A stretch of DNA of 64,000 nucleotides from Plectrocnemia conspersa (GCA_009617715.1 VTFK01000670.1:30247-94246); one strand, 5' to 3'. Counted from the stretch's first letter, positions 1-13,290 are shown. The notes: generated from the letters alone by a model not told the origin. Program-made: numbers and translations.

Positions 1-2805
1 AATCCTTGAACCAAAGACGACATCGAGGCTCTGAAAAGTGAAGCCGCTGACGGTGGTCGTTTTGAAGTCTGAAATTATAAAAAAAATAATCATATACTTG
101 ATAATATTCTATGGAGCAAAGCTGTTTTAGAGACAATCACGTTAGTGTTTAGCTCCATTTCTGATCCATCCCTTCATGAAAGCTTAAATTTTGAGGATGC
201 CTAACGTTGGATAAAATAGTTTAAATAATGCTTATTCGATGCGGAGTCATTAATAATTTTTATGAAGAAAAATGTCTTAAATAACCCTTTGAGTAGCAAG
301 TTAATTTTACATATTTTTTGTAATTATTCATTTATTATTATTTTATATTGCATTTACAGTAAATTACAAAAAAAACACCAATTCTCAACGTTTTATTGTA
401 CTAGTTTTTTGTTTTAATAATTTATTTTAACACTTTCCTATTATTAAATACCGTTAATTTATTTTACATATTTTTTTCATATATTATTTGGCTTTTGTGG
501 ATTTTTATTATATCAATTTAGAGGTTCTCAATATTTTTTATAAAAATATTATAAAACATTTTTTGTAATTGTTATTTATTTCGTACACTTTAATTTATTG
601 GTATTATTTTCTATATAAATCATTTTTAATTACATTAAATTTGAAAAAATATAATGTTTCATATTTATTATTTCTTCAGTTATATATATATAATATCTGG
701 GGTACCTCAAAACAGTGAAAGATCAACCACAGTACATGTACGGAGATACCGCTTAAGTGTGGCTATTGTGCAACTTTTGGGGTTGCACATTTCTAAATTT
801 CATTGTTGAATTCATAGCAGAAATTTACTTCAGAGATGAATGCTTCTCTCATGGTCAATTATATATCACAACCATTTAAAACACTCATGCACGAAAGCTA
901 ATTAATAATAAATAATACCAACCTCTTTGATATGAGTTGCTCCTTCAGGCCACATATCCTTGAGGCTATGATTAGTAGAGGAATACAGCAGTCTTTTCAA
1001 ATCTTGCCATAAAGCGTCTTTATTCTTATCCATAAAACCGATAATACTGTATGTAACATCTCCAGCGTAGTGCCTGTTATATTAAAAATACATTTAATAT
1101 CTCTCTCGTCAATTTGTAAGATAATATAAATAAACATACGTAATGCGGAAGTCCTCTCTGTGTTGTAGAGCCTTATCTGTCGGTAACAGTTGGCGAGATG
1201 TGTAATGTGGATGCTGAGCTAATCTAGAGTCTAGTGCATTTAATAGAACTTCATCAGATATCTGTTAAAAATAAAATATTTACATAAGATTGATAACGAT
1301 ATTTTTCTAACATTCAAGGATCAGTATAAGCTCACCTGTTTCGGATTGAGGCAAGCTTCGTCCATGATCGAAATGATCCCTTTATGCGGAGCATCGACGA
1401 GCTCGCAAATCACTCTATTGTTGAAATACTGAATCGGCGTCCATTTGATGCCCTCGCGTTGATACTCCTCCTGTTCCTGTCGAAGCACGAGCTCGATGAA
1501 TAGTTGCTGCAGCTTCTCGTTGCAATAATTGATGCAGAATTGTTCAAAGCTGTTCTTTTCGAATATCTCAAAGCCGTATATGTCCAAAACGCCGATGAGC
1601 AAGTTCTTGGACGACGTCTTCGGCACTTCGATAGCCGAATTGATCATCTTCACGATCCAAGTGAACATTCTGTCGTACACGGCTTTTATGAGAGCGTCGC
1701 GGGTGCACTCGGCGTCTAAACAATTATGCTCCTTGTTGACTAAATCGCCACCGGCTGATAAGACTCTGCCCATCATGGTTGCTTCCAAGGAAGCTTTAGT
1801 GACGCCGAGCACTCGGCAGCATAGATCCACCGGACCGGTGATCTTCATATCTTTGCCGTCGCCAGAAAAAGCAAGCTCTCCCTGAAATACACATTGTTAA
1901 AAAACTGATAATAATATAAATTATATTAATTAAATAAATCGACTGACCAAAAGAACAACGCCTGCCACTATGGACCAGATTTCTTGTAGTTGATTCGCTG
2001 AGAATCCGAGAGCCGTGAATGAGTTATTGGTGGTGTTGAAAGATTTAGAATCGACCGAAGTTGGCTTGTTAGGACCGACTACTTTATAGTGATTGTTACG
2101 CAGCAATCCCCAGCTTCTGATTTGTGTATCTGATGCGCCGCCTAACAACTGATAGAAAGAATGGAAATTTCTTTCGCCGGCCTGTTGACTCACAACTCTA
2201 GACTTCTCCAAAAGATAATTGCTGATATGACCGCCAATAGGATCGCCTTTATAATCGAAATGTATATCCATATATTTTCCGAATCGAGACGAGTTATCGT
2301 TCCTGTTCGTTTTAGCATTTCCGAACGTTTCCAATATCGCATTCGATTGAATAAGTACATTTTTAACCCTGAAACGAGCTCGTTTAATTAAACCAAAATA
2401 AATAATATATATAACACGCAACAATCAATACCTTTCTATATAATCTCTGTGAATTTGAGTTGTGTTTGCTGCAATGTACTTCATTATGAATTTGGAAGCC
2501 TCCGTTTTACCAGCGCCTGATTCACCACTGATAAGTATACACGTGTCTTTGAACTAAAATCGCAAATTATATATAAATATTTAAGCATACTTTTTAAATA
2601 CAGTTAAAGAGATTAAAAGCTCACCTGTTGTCTAAGTACTCTTTGGCATGCGTCGGCGACTGCGAATACATGAGGCTGAACTTCGTAGAGCTCCCGGCCT
2701 CGGTACTGAGCCATCGTGTTCGGTCCATAAATGTCTAGTGTTTTGTACGGATTTACTGAAACCAGCACCTCTCCGATGTACGTGTATATTATATTGTTTT
2801 GAAAT
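1..2805 (-). CDS. Class I unconventional myosin heavy chain, motor-domain exons 2-8 (runs off left edge)
   Basis: Actin-based motor; class I myosins link membranes to actin. Exons on the minus strand: 2625-2805, 2432-2553, 1948-2368, 1336-1881, 1140-1261, 923-1073 and 1-68 (cut by the window edge). All introns have GT/AG ends, and phases join cleanly from exon 1 at 23577-23665, giving 566 codons. Motor signatures are in order: P-loop GESGAGKT at about residues 100-107, switch [10 protein letters not shown] at 154-162, switch [10 protein letters not shown] at 369-376, then the relay region [17 protein letters not shown]. The wording ([28 protein letters not shown]) is closest to the Myo1D group, which in flies means Myo31DF or Myo95E; I cannot choose between them. 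The stretch between switch I and switch II ([16 protein letters not shown]) is less typical than the rest. IQ motifs and the tail lie outside the window. Confidence 0.93.
280..770 (+). repeat. AT-rich interspersed repeat, copy 1
   Basis: It lies in the myosin intron between exons 7 and 8. It shares long stretches with 4120-4830: the opening CCCTTTGAGTAG, the phrase GGCTTTTGTGGATTTTT, a block ending in CTCAAAACAGTGAAAGATC, then a TGTACGG(A/C)GATAC(C/T)GCTT end. I do not know the element class. Confidence 0.6.
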
Positions 2806-2939
2806 CTATAAAGAAAAAGCAAAATTAAATCAGTGAAATGGGCAAACTTATTTTTCATAGGTCATAAATTGTGAAAGTAAAATCAGTTGAAATTGTATGC
2901 TTGATTTAATTTTAAAATAGATGTGCTAGTATTGTTTTA

Positions 2940-4119
2940 TCGGTACATCGCTTTAGCGATGCTAACAGTGCTTATCTTATCAATTCCGTCACAATCAATA
3001 CTCAAACTATAATTCAAATTACAAGTAATTTTGCGCTTTTATAAGAAACACCTAGATATGAGTGAATTTTATAGGTTAATGTTTGTTGGTCATATGCATC
3101 TCACAGGTTTAAAAATATGCCAGTCTTTTTTTTAATATAAATGGGAGGAATTTTTGGAAAATGTTCACATTTTTTATTGTAAGTAAGGGAGAAATTTTTC
3201 ACGATCTTTGATTAAGGACTCAATTTTATCCCTACGGTTTTTGTTTACGAGCGAGTAGTAAGTGTAAAACCCACATTATATTTACAATGTAATTTATACC
3301 AACGCAGTGGTCTCCAATATAATTTTAGGGCCGCAAAACAAATCTACCAACTAGAGTTTTAACGCCAGTGACTCACCCGTGTGTCACTTGTTGATAATTT
3401 TTTTTTAAATTAATTAAATATTTACAAATTGTTATTTCTTAATTCGTAAAGATTATTGTACTAGCATCATTTATCAGTAAACCAAGTATTTTATATTTAT
3501 TTTAAGAAAGAAATACTAATTAGTCGCTGTCGTTTAAAGGGTTAAAATATAAGTTATTTTTAACTATTCTAATATCAAATTAGAATATGAAGAATCGAAA
3601 AATACAAATTTTTTACAATAAAAATACAAGGTATTTATTTATTTTAATTTTATTTTTTTAAATAATAGAGCATTAAAATGTTGCAAACTTTTTAAAATCA
3701 AAACTTAAAATTGATCTTAAATAAATAAAAAGTTCAGTACCACCACCCATTAATAAAATACACAGCTGCATAATTTTAACCCTGAAATATGAGTAATTTC
3801 TGGAATTTCGGCAATTACAGTGTTTTTTTTTTTTTATTATTTTTTATGCGACTGCTTTTTATGTCGGCTTTTAGTTGTTATAATTAGAATAAAGATAAGA
3901 AGATAAATATGGCAAAAAAAAAAATCACAATTAGCTATAGGTACTCTAACTAAAAATCTGCAGGGGGATGAGTATCTGCGTTGTTAAAAATAACAACATA
4001 TTTTAGAGTAACAATATAGTTAAAAAACGGGCAAAACGGTATTCGAATATTCGGATTCAAGTCTTTAGTTCCAACTTAGGAACTTTAAAAAGTGCATCCA
4101 GAGCTTATGAACTGTTAAC
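2940..4119. other. Myosin intron 1, part without recognised features
   Basis: AT-rich non-coding sequence. The only structure seen is a short perfect hairpin, CATCGCT tt AGCGATG, near 2946-2961. Confidence 0.6.
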
Positions 4120-4830
4120 CCTTTGAGTAGTATTTCAATTTATACACATTTGTTAATTAGTTAGCATAAACATGGGAGTGAGTTAATTTTACGTATTATT
4201 TTATATTGCATTTATAGTAAATTATAGGAAAAAAATCAGTGATTTTCAACGTTTAATTGTTTTGTTTTGAATTACTACTTTTTTGTATTAGTATGTTTTA
4301 ATAATTTATTTTAACACATTTCTATTTTTAAAATTCGTTAATTTATTTAACATATTTATTATTTATTATTCGGCTTTTGTGAATTTTTTTATATCAATAC
4401 AGAGGTTTAAAATATTTTTTATAAAATTAATATGATATATTTTTTATTATTTCATACTCTTTTATTTATTAGTATAATTTTCTATAACAATCATTTACAT
4501 TAAATCAAAATAAAAAAATAGTATATTTCGTTAATCATAAAAATATTAAATTTCGTTAATTTATTTTACATATTTTTTTTATATATTATTCGGCTTTTGT
4601 GAATTTTTTTTGTATCAATTCAGAGGCTGCCAATATTTTTTTTATGCTTATTTATTTCGTATTCATTAATTTATTGGTATTATTGTTTATAAAAATCATT
4701 TACATATTATATAAATATGTTTTTTATTTATATGTAAATTTAAAACTAGCTGGATTATCTCAAAACAGTGAAAGATCGAACGCCGTAAATGTACGGCGAT
4801 ACTGCTTGAAGGGTTAATATCAGCAATTGT
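4120..4830 (+). repeat. AT-rich interspersed repeat, copy 2 with an internal duplication
   Basis: Second copy of the repeat at 280-770. The segment holding TTATTCGGCTTTTGTGAATTTTTTT occurs twice inside it, near 4365 and 4585, so it is longer than copy 1. It ends with the same TCAAAACAGTGAAAGATC block near 4770. Confidence 0.6.
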
Positions 4831-7770
4831 TACTTAACTGACCATTTATAATTAAATAATATTTAAATAATACGAAAAAAACATTCCTCACTTTGCCCAT
4901 TTTTATTTTATTGTGTATCTCAATATTTTTAATACTTCATGTAATATAGGCAATTTCTCTAAAATTTTCTATACATTTCAAAGGGTTAAAAAGTACTGCT
5001 GAAATCTATATTTAAGATGGTTTTCTAAATCGTGGATTTTTAACGACGTTACTTGGGGAAAATGAGTTATAAGAAATATCAATTAGCTATTTTTTTCAAA
5101 ACAGATTTATCACCACTGGATGAAGAATAAGAATGCCGAAAATTTTCGCTTTGGGACCGCCCATAATCGTTACGGCAAAATTAGTCGTGAATGATTCATA
5201 AAAATAATTTATATATATTTTTTGTCGGCGTATCTGAGTGGACATTCATTAACCGGTATACATTAACAGTTTCAAAAGCAAATGCACTAAAATATACATT
5301 TCATAAAACGACGACGTTGCGAAATTTTACAAATTGTACGATCAATTTTAAAACTGTTGTGGTTTAATAATAATTTATATTAAAAAAACGCTCTTAAATG
5401 CAGTTCAAATAAACTAAAACAAATAATTATTTGATGTGTTATTTTATTAGAGCAAAAAGCCGAGTCGCAAAAGATAGATAAAATAAACGCATTTAAAACG
5501 CAATGTTTTTAGTCACGAATACAATATAACTTTAATAGTTTTTTGATTGTGGACGATAAATATGTTGTAGCGTTTAGTCAATAACATATATTAATAAAAC
5601 ATGTGTTTCATTTGTGATGGGCTACATAACTACATAATCTAGTTCATATACCACATACACGAAAACGCGCTTAAGAAATGTTTTAGAATAAGCAGAGGAT
5701 AGAATTTTGAAGCTCTTTTAAAAATCATAATTACAGAAAATTCATAGTAGCTACCAAAAAAAATCAAGGGCGGATTTCAAGACTTTTTTAAAGTTACACC
5801 AACTGGTGTTTAGCTTACACTGAAAAAAAATAAGACTATATCTACGCGGCTTAGTCATTGTACGTCCCGATTTATCCGGGTTTGTGATTTTGTCCTTGTT
5901 TATAACGTTATAGTATGTTAATCGTTTTTAATTGGCCCATAATGGAGATTGCGATTTTGTTGTTATTAAGTCAGTCATCGCTAGGCAATGCATAGACGAG
6001 GTTATCGAGAATTTTTTTGTTTTGGGATCTAATTTTCAATTATTAACTCATTAAATGACAAACTAATATATTTATTGATGCTTAAAATAATAGTTTTGAT
6101 GGGGCAGTATATAAAGTTGTTTAAGATTCGTCTACAAGGTGTTTTTAAAGATGAACTATGTTTAGTCTGAAGATAGAGGTAGAATGATCAGACAAATAAA
6201 GTTGGAAGTTAGATCTTAATTGTTCTATCTAGTGGGGGAGGTAGTTCAAATTCGACTAGCATCTATCACGCGCACATGGCACCGAATTCACCTCTTCGCT
6301 CATCTGATTCCAGAGCCAATTGAGTGTGGGCGAGCAGACGGGCGAGGTCGTCACTCTCGCTTTGGAGAATCTCGAATTGAAAAAAAAAAAAACACCATAG
6401 CACTTCTTAATAAATAAATATCACGCGTGGTGATTTTTATGAAATTTTTGGGAGATGCGCGCAGAAGAGCTTAGAAAGCATGGCATGTCTGCATAATTTG
6501 GATTGTTAAAACTGATGTAACTAAAACGCCAGCGATGACCGCAAGAGAACGCAAGCGCCTGATGACCAAAACCAGTTTGGAGTGTGTGTGTGTATGTGAA
6601 TGCGGTTGCTATTTTTGCGAGAACTTTAGTCATTTAGAACATTCATAGTACCAAAATCATTCTATGGTACATATGTATATATGATATATATAACCCCCCA
6701 ATAAACTTCCATGGACATAGATAGACATAGCGACATCAGGGTGTGGAACGTTCCAAATTTAGCATTTTTAAATATGGACACTCGAGTCGAGGTGCATATG
6801 AAAAAAAACCAAAGTAAAACCTTTCAAAATAACATCGTGCTCATCCTGAGTCATCCAAATTCGGTCACACGTCGTGGTGATGTTTTTATCTTTACTTCAA
6901 GGTGTGTCACGTACGTATGACAAGTACGCGGAAGAAACGTGTATTGTCATTTTTAAAGATTTATTAAATAATCAAGATAAAATGTATAGTCAATAGAATA
7001 AGAATATGCTACATTCATAGAGTTCGAAGAAAATGTATTTAAACTTTCAAGTGATTGGGATTCTGAGAAATGAGTATCAATGAAATTTAAATGCTCATTC
7101 ACGTGCACTATATTTAATTATGATACACAAGCGTCCAAAAAAACATGGCAACAAACATAGCTGATTAACATTTCCGGGCACGCATCACAATAATAGAAGG
7201 TTAACAATGCGCTCCATAAAAAATACATACTTCAACCTTTCGGTAGCCTAATTTTTCATATAAATCTGTCAACATTTCCTTTGAATTGTGCCGAAGGGGT
7301 GGTGTTAATCGATTTTGATACCCAGAAGTCCTATTGCGAAAAAAGTTCATCAAATGGCAACAGAGTACAATGCAGCAAGCAACCAGAGCGTGACTACCAC
7401 TGCACAATAGAGGCGAGGGTCCTTTATCTTCCGCACTAAATATAACTTGAAAATTTGAGGTAGATGCTTAATTGGATAGTGGGTGTCTGGATACACTTAA
7501 ACTATTCTAGGACAGTGCTACTCAAACATTTTTTCCAGGCAATGTTGATACACCTACTATAATTTCATGAATTTGTAAATAGCAAATTATCCAAAGATCC
7601 CTTTATTTTGGACAGAAAAATGCAAACCATTTAATAAAATACTAGGAATCTTAATGAAATAGAAACATTAAAAAAATATAAAATTTTCAGATCATCCTTC
7701 AAAGAAAATCTAAAAAAAAATAGTCGTCTAATCTATCCAAAAAATATTTTTTTAAATGTATCAATTTAGT
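4831..7770. other. Myosin intron 1, stretch with no recognised gene
   Basis: AT-rich intronic DNA with a somewhat GC-richer patch at 6220-6640. Short open frames there resemble no family I know and have no splice context. I see no repeat relationship to the rest of the window. Confidence 0.5.
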
Positions 7771-7779
7771 AAAATCATA

Positions 7780-8040
7780 TTGGAATACATTTTCACCGGT
7801 AGATATATATTTTACGAATGAAAACATAATTAATCTGGCTGGTTATTGATAAAATTATATGATTTCAACTTTTCCATATGTTGCAATATATACATTTACA
7901 TACTAATGTTACAGTGAATGTGTATTTTTCAGTAGAGTTATATTTTCAGTAGTGAAGTCAAAATACATTTCACCGGTAGATATATATTTATACTAGCTAA
8001 AATATAATTTAATTGATAGCCGCTAGTGAAATTATATGCT
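7780..8040 (+). repeat. Pair of about 80-bp direct repeats
   Basis: Two units at about 7780-7862 and 7960-8040 share TTCACCGGTAGATATATATTTA followed by an A-rich stretch and (T/A)GATAAAATTATATG-like ends. The spacer between them is unrelated. Confidence 0.55.
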
Positions 8041-8110
8041 ACTCTAAAATATCTATGAATCTCAATTTGACAGTTGCGAAACGTCCATTTTCTGTTCAAA
8101 CCCAAACCAA
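8040..8110 (-). repeat. Fragment of the foldback-MITE 3' flank
   Basis: This is the reverse complement of about 13215-13290: both read TTAGGTTTGGGTTTGAA, then GACGTTTCGCAACTGTCA, then a TTGAG-TTCATAGA end. A third relative is at 34520-34570. Confidence 0.55.
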
Positions 8111-8289
8111 ACCTAATGAAAGTTGAATTTTCTCCGAGTGGTGGTGGGAGAAACTGGCGCAGGGATGATGTCCATGGACCTCAAAGATCTCGTAGGGGAC
8201 GTGGCAGCGACAGTATAGTGAAGGATCTCTCTGCTACGATGGTGCTCGTATGAAGGAGTCCCATGACAGTATACTGTTTGTGACTACCC

Positions 8290-8480
8290 TCTCCTCTCAG
8301 GGCTGCAAAGCTTGCTGGCAATATATGTACTCGTTTCTTAGAACAAAGAAATAGGAATACGCCTTTAGAAAGCAACATTTGCTAGATGGCCATTGTCCAA
8401 GGTCGTATACTCCAACGGGAATCTTGTGGATCCGGTGATTTATTAAATCCGCAATCGTTTTGCAGCAAATAAATATTCAT
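8290..8480 (-). repeat. Interspersed repeat shared with about 56820-56900
   Basis: The reverse complement of about 8330-8380 (CTTTCTAAAGGCGTAT, then TTGTTCTAAGAA(A/G)CGAGT) matches 56832-56880 on the plus strand. Its class is unknown. Confidence 0.5.
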
Positions 8481-8980
8481 TCAATGACAGAATATTTACA
8501 GTAAGAACAAAACTCGTGTTATTTGTGTGATTTTCTGGTCGTAACGAGGGCTTTTGTGTGTTATCCCATCCATTACGCTATTGATTTATATTGGTCACAG
8601 TAAATTAACGTGAGTTTTGAGAATAAAACCACACAATTGTATTTCATTAATTAAATCAAAAGCTAAATATTTTGTATTGTATTTGTTTCTAAATACATAT
8701 TATAAATGTGATGTTATGTTTTTAAAAAAAAATATTTATTCTATTGGCTAAGATTGATTCAATTTTTTTGATAGATTTGATTTTTTGAACGATTCTCCTA
8801 TTATCAACTTTGTATAAAGGAGTTATTTTGGCAATTTTTGGGCAATCGGAGAATATTTCGTTTTTCAGATTAAATAATTTTACTAAAATATTCAGTACCA
8901 GGCACAGAGTTATTTTTTAATTTGTTTGAATATCTTATGACTTGTTCTGATTTAATTTGGTGAAAATAAATATATATTTA

Positions 8981-10063
8981 TGCCTGCACACTCTTTGGAG
9001 GTTGGCCAAGGTTGGCCAAGGACGGAGAATATAGTGGGTTACTTCGGTCGAGTTCGGTTCTGACCGCTCTAAAATCTCTCGGACGTTGTCCAAATATAGT
9101 AAAATCTCTCGAGAACGGGAGGTAAGGTGTGGGTAATTCAGTCGACATTGTCGGCAAACCTGACCGAAGTCGGAGCTGTTCTTTCGAGCGCGAGCGGTGA
9201 GATACTTCCCCTTTCGCTCTCTCGCGTGTTAAGTGACGAGAGTGAGAGAGATAATGATATGGTATTTCGCAAACTGAGATAGAACGAGTAACTCGGTTCA
9301 ATTTCAGTATGCGCGTAGGTGTCTTATGGTCAACACGCATGACGAGCGCTGCATCGTGGTCACGTGGTCAAGTTATATTACCACAAGCTTATCGGGGACT
9401 TCAACAGACTCTTACTGACATCTTTGAATATTTTAGGGCACCAAAAGGGATTAATTATATTTTTGATAGTATATTCTTCTAACAGATATCGTTATTATAT
9501 TTTTTTTTCATATACAATTAAATAACTAAAAAATAATTAGTGGTACTTGATTTTGTTTAAAAAATTGTTTCAAATATCCTTATGTATTTTCCTAGATCGG
9601 TTTATATAAATGTCACACCATAACGAATTCTTATTTAGAATCGATGGCGACAAATTCTAGGATAGTCACAGATGTGGTGTTCGTATTCTGAAGTATCATT
9701 TTTATGCCTTATGGCATTTTGCAAAAGCCGACAAAGATTTTGCGTAAATTGAATATTTACGACCGAAGAGTTTTCACTGATATTGTATTGGTGAGTGCCT
9801 ACACAAACTTTTATAATTATCAGTAGCGTAATTTTAATAATATGATAATTTAAAAATTGCGATTATTTGGCACATTTTTCGATCCCGCACAAATATGCCA
9901 GCTGTACGTGACAGCAGCTGCCGTGCGGACGTCATTCACGGCCGCCGTCCAAACGGCATATGAAATTTGTGGCAGTGTGGCCGCTATTCGGAAGTCGGCG
10001 ACCTCGGCCGACTTCAGTTGAACTTCGGTTTGGACAACTTCCAGAGAGTGTAGTGCAAGCAGT
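8981..10063. mobile_element. About 1.1-kb DNA-transposon-like element with imperfect TIRs
   Basis: The left end TGCCTGCACACTCTTTGGAGG pairs imperfectly with the reverse complement of the right end, TGCTTGCACTACACTCTCTGG. Inside, both subterminal regions carry related GC-rich text (CCGAAGTCGG near 9163; an 8-bp hairpin GAAGTCGG/CCGACTTC at 9991-10015). The element is clearly more GC-rich than the surrounding intron. I see no transposase frame, so it is probably non-autonomous. Target-site duplication was not resolved. Confidence 0.5.
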
Positions 10064-10339
10064 ATACTTGAGCCATATTTATGATAGTGGTTAAACTTTT
10101 ATTTTTTCTTCTATAAGCAATTTTTGTGATGACGAATGTACATATATGCAATTTTGAATAGAATTCACTTTGATTTAAAAAAGTACAAGACGAAGTCGCA
10201 CTTAAAAATATTTGTTAGCTCTTGATCAACAGCCAGGTCACACAGCTTATATTCAGAAAAATTTAAAATATTTTTTATCACCATTTGAGTAGCACTGTTC
10301 TAGGATATGATTTGAAAGATGTAGTGAAACTATGGTGTC

Positions 10340-11290
10340 GTGTTCTCTAGACCGAGATTACCAACACACGAACGAGACCTAAATTTAAACCATTGAGGGG
10401 TTCCTCTCCAATAAGACTACGAGAATACGGTTTGGTGACCACACGCGTCAGTTCGTCTGGTCGCCGTGAAAGTTTTTCTCCAAAAAAATCTGTAATCGGA
10501 TCTAGAGCATTTATTTTCGGATACGCGTGTGTGTGCAATTTCGCAGATTGAGTTGTAAAAAGCATCACTTTTTAAACGGTGTTTGAAATAATTGGCGTTG
10601 AAGAATTGGAACGCGCACTTGCTTATTAGTAAAGCGAGCGTCGGTGTCGTCGCTTATCAACGCCGCGATAAAAACCGTATAATATGCAATTATTTCTTTT
10701 TTATAGTACAATTTAACATATAAAGCTATGGCAGGGTAACTAGAAATAAATTTGCATACGATACACGTATGACTTTGTACAAGAACATGCTTCAAGAATG
10801 CCATTCATAAGAAAGTCGTGGTTTGTTTTTAAAGCTGCTCAACATGTGCTCTAAACTTGAAAGCACAATAATACCAAATCATGTACAACTCTTGCATTCC
10901 ATTTTAATAAAGCAAATGCTCGCTAATTAGCTACCAGGTGAATCAAAGCTGGCGTGAGTCACATAGGAGAGAGTTCTGTTATCCGAACGCATGATAACCC
11001 TGAGGAGTGACGTAATTTGTGACTCACTCATGGCGTCACTCGGTACGAAGAAGAAAACGACAACACGAATCGCAGATTATCGATTCGCTTTCCGGACTAG
11101 TCGGAAAAAGCTGAAAAGGCGGACTGGTTGAGCTTCTGTTGGCCGAAGAGTGAAAACGGAAAGTGAAACCAATCGCCGAGATTACGAGAGCGGTTTGATC
11201 ATGACTTTGAACTCGCACGGATTCTGGCAAATCAGGTCACAGAAAAAAAAACACTAATTGAAAAGAATCAAAGCGACGAGTTGTAGTGGA
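10340..11290. other. GC-richer intronic block with clustered AP-1/ATF-like sites
   Basis: Two TGA(G/C)TCA sites, at 10955-10961 and 11020-11026, flank TGACGTAA at 11008-11015. The two flanking stretches form an interrupted inverted repeat (GTGAGTCAC-GTGACTCAC). Base composition is less AT-rich than the neighbourhood. No coding potential was recognised. Confidence 0.35.
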
Positions 11291-11582
11291 AGTTCCACAT
11301 GGAACCAATTAGTCTTGATTGCGTCTTCTTTGCACATTGATTACACATGTTTAAGCTGAGTACCTTGTACCATCGTATTCCAGCAGAAAATGTGTACATA
11401 AATAGCTAATAAAGCTGCTTATATTTAACACACATGGCGATTATACCACGAGAAAACCCTTGAGGAGTAGAATTGCGGTCAAAGTTGGTGTAAGGAAATC
11501 TCTGATCTTCGATATGTCGATAACATATGTAACTAAGAATCAAAAGTGCAATAGTAAATGGCAATAAATTCAATGGGACTTT

Positions 11583-12045
11583 GAGTCAGAATAAAAATCA
11601 AATCTCGCCTGGTCATGATTATATTATTCAAGGTTAGAATAAATATAAAATTATTAGAATAAAAATAGCATAGTCAGAATAAAAATATAGGACGATCAGA
11701 ATTAAAATAATGAATGGTCATAAGTATATTATTTAAAGACGAACGAAGCGGGAATAACGATAGAGCGACAGCCGAGAGCACGCTTGGTTTACTGTGTTGA
11801 CATCTGACAATGTAGCGAGCGCAACCAAATAAGTTAAATAAACAAACACACTGATAATGATAATAAACTGCTGATATGCGAATGACAGATCGACCAGTTG
11901 TACAAATATACAGCGTTACAGCATTAATAACACTATTTCTAGCTGAAAAAAATTATTCTGATCAACTATCGAATAATTTATACCATTTAATATTTATTCT
12001 GGCCGCTTATATTCTGATTATTTAATATAAATTCTGACCCAAAAA
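11583..12045. mobile_element. Element with GTCAGAAT repeats at both ends, copy 1
   Basis: Motifs of the form GTCAGAATWWAWAT recur in forward orientation on the left side (near 11587, 11676, 11698) and in inverse orientation on the right side (TTTATTCTGGCC, TATTCTGATT, AATTCTGACC up to 12045). That is a terminal-inverted arrangement with repeated subterminal motifs. A second copy is at 51711-52005. No open frame was seen. Confidence 0.5.
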
Positions 12046-12788
12046 ATCATTTTTGAAGTTCTATATATGTATCGTGTTTGAAATATTACAGTTCCTAGAT
12101 TCATAAATTAAACAATATATTAAAAATATTATTTTAAATTATGAATACTGCTAATTATAGCATCCAAGAATATACTTTTTATAATTTTTTTTTTACAATA
12201 TTTATAAGATGCTTAACTGCGCATTTTATAAATATTGTAAAACACATCTTACTTCTAGTTTAATTTCTCATATAATAATACAACCACCACTGCGAATACC
12301 ATGCATACCAAAGAATACCAATCTGCAATTAATTAAAGAGCTGCAGTTTAAAAAGAGGTTGTGAACGAAATGTATGTATGCAATATAGAATACAACAATT
12401 TCAAGTAGCTGTTTTTGCTCTCTGTATATCAAGGCCGACCAAATCAAATACTTAACTGACTAAACCAATGCAAGCAAAAAAAAAAAAACTGTTCGTACTC
12501 ATTTCACCAGTTGTCCAACATAATACATTTAATAATGAAATTAGAAACCATTGCTATTTACCTTTCATCCATATCATTAATCTTATTTTCAAGCACTTTT
12601 TTTTTTAAATATATAAGATATTCTCTATAAGCTGAATTTTCAATACCTAATATATACGACCAGCTCGATTTTAATTAATCATCACGATGTAAGACTAGAA
12701 AAATTGTTTCTTAATAAAAACGCTCGATTATCAAGCGTTTATATTAAGACATTTTATAACAATATTACATCGAATAAAGACATATAAA

Positions 12789-13290
12789 CCGAATTTTGGT
12801 CAATGGGAGGCGCAAAAAAAACAATTATCACTTCTCAGAAGTCAAAATCCACGTCAAAAGCAATAAAATCATTGGCGTCGCCGTCGTTGGGAACGCTCGT
12901 TACCGAGCGTTCCCACTGCGACAGCGCCGACACGATTTTATTGCTTTTGACGTGAATTTTTGACTTCTGAGGAGTGATAATTGTTTTTGCGCTCTCCTAT
13001 TGACTAAAATTCAGTTTGATGTGCTTCGATCAACCCTCTTATATTAGAAGTGCATAATAATATCTTAATATTTGTAAACAAACTATGGAGCAATATGTGA
13101 GATGCGATGTTTGTCTGTACTATTCTTCCGCTTATTTTCCCTGAGGGATAAGTTGGCTAAGTTTGTATTTTGGACTTGAACTAATGAAAGTTTTAAAACT
13201 ATAATTAGTTTTAGAATTTGCGTTAGATTAGGTTTGGGTTTGAAAAGAAAATAGACGTTTCGCAACTGTCATATTGAGTTTCATAGACAT
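12789..13290. mobile_element. Foldback MITE, copy 1, with extended 3' flank
   Basis: The left arm (12789-12870) and right arm (about 12935-13015) are reverse complements over roughly 80 bp, sharing AATTATCACT-CTCAGAAGTC and CACGTCAAAAGCAATAAAATC. At the centre is an 11-bp perfect hairpin, GGGAACGCTCG/CGAGCGTTCCC, at 12889-12914. Homology to the copy at 34080-34570 continues past the right arm to about 13290 (ATGGAGCAATATG; TTCCGCTTATTTTCC; AGTTGGCTAAGTTT). Confidence 0.7.

Noticed and set aside
1504..1885. Plus-strand open frames across the myosin exon
   Set aside because: They are mirror frames of the well-supported minus-strand myosin exon 1336-1881.
8978..9340. 120-residue minus-strand open frame in the GC-rich element
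   Set aside because: Arg/Ser-rich chance translation of the element; no motif and no start or splice support.
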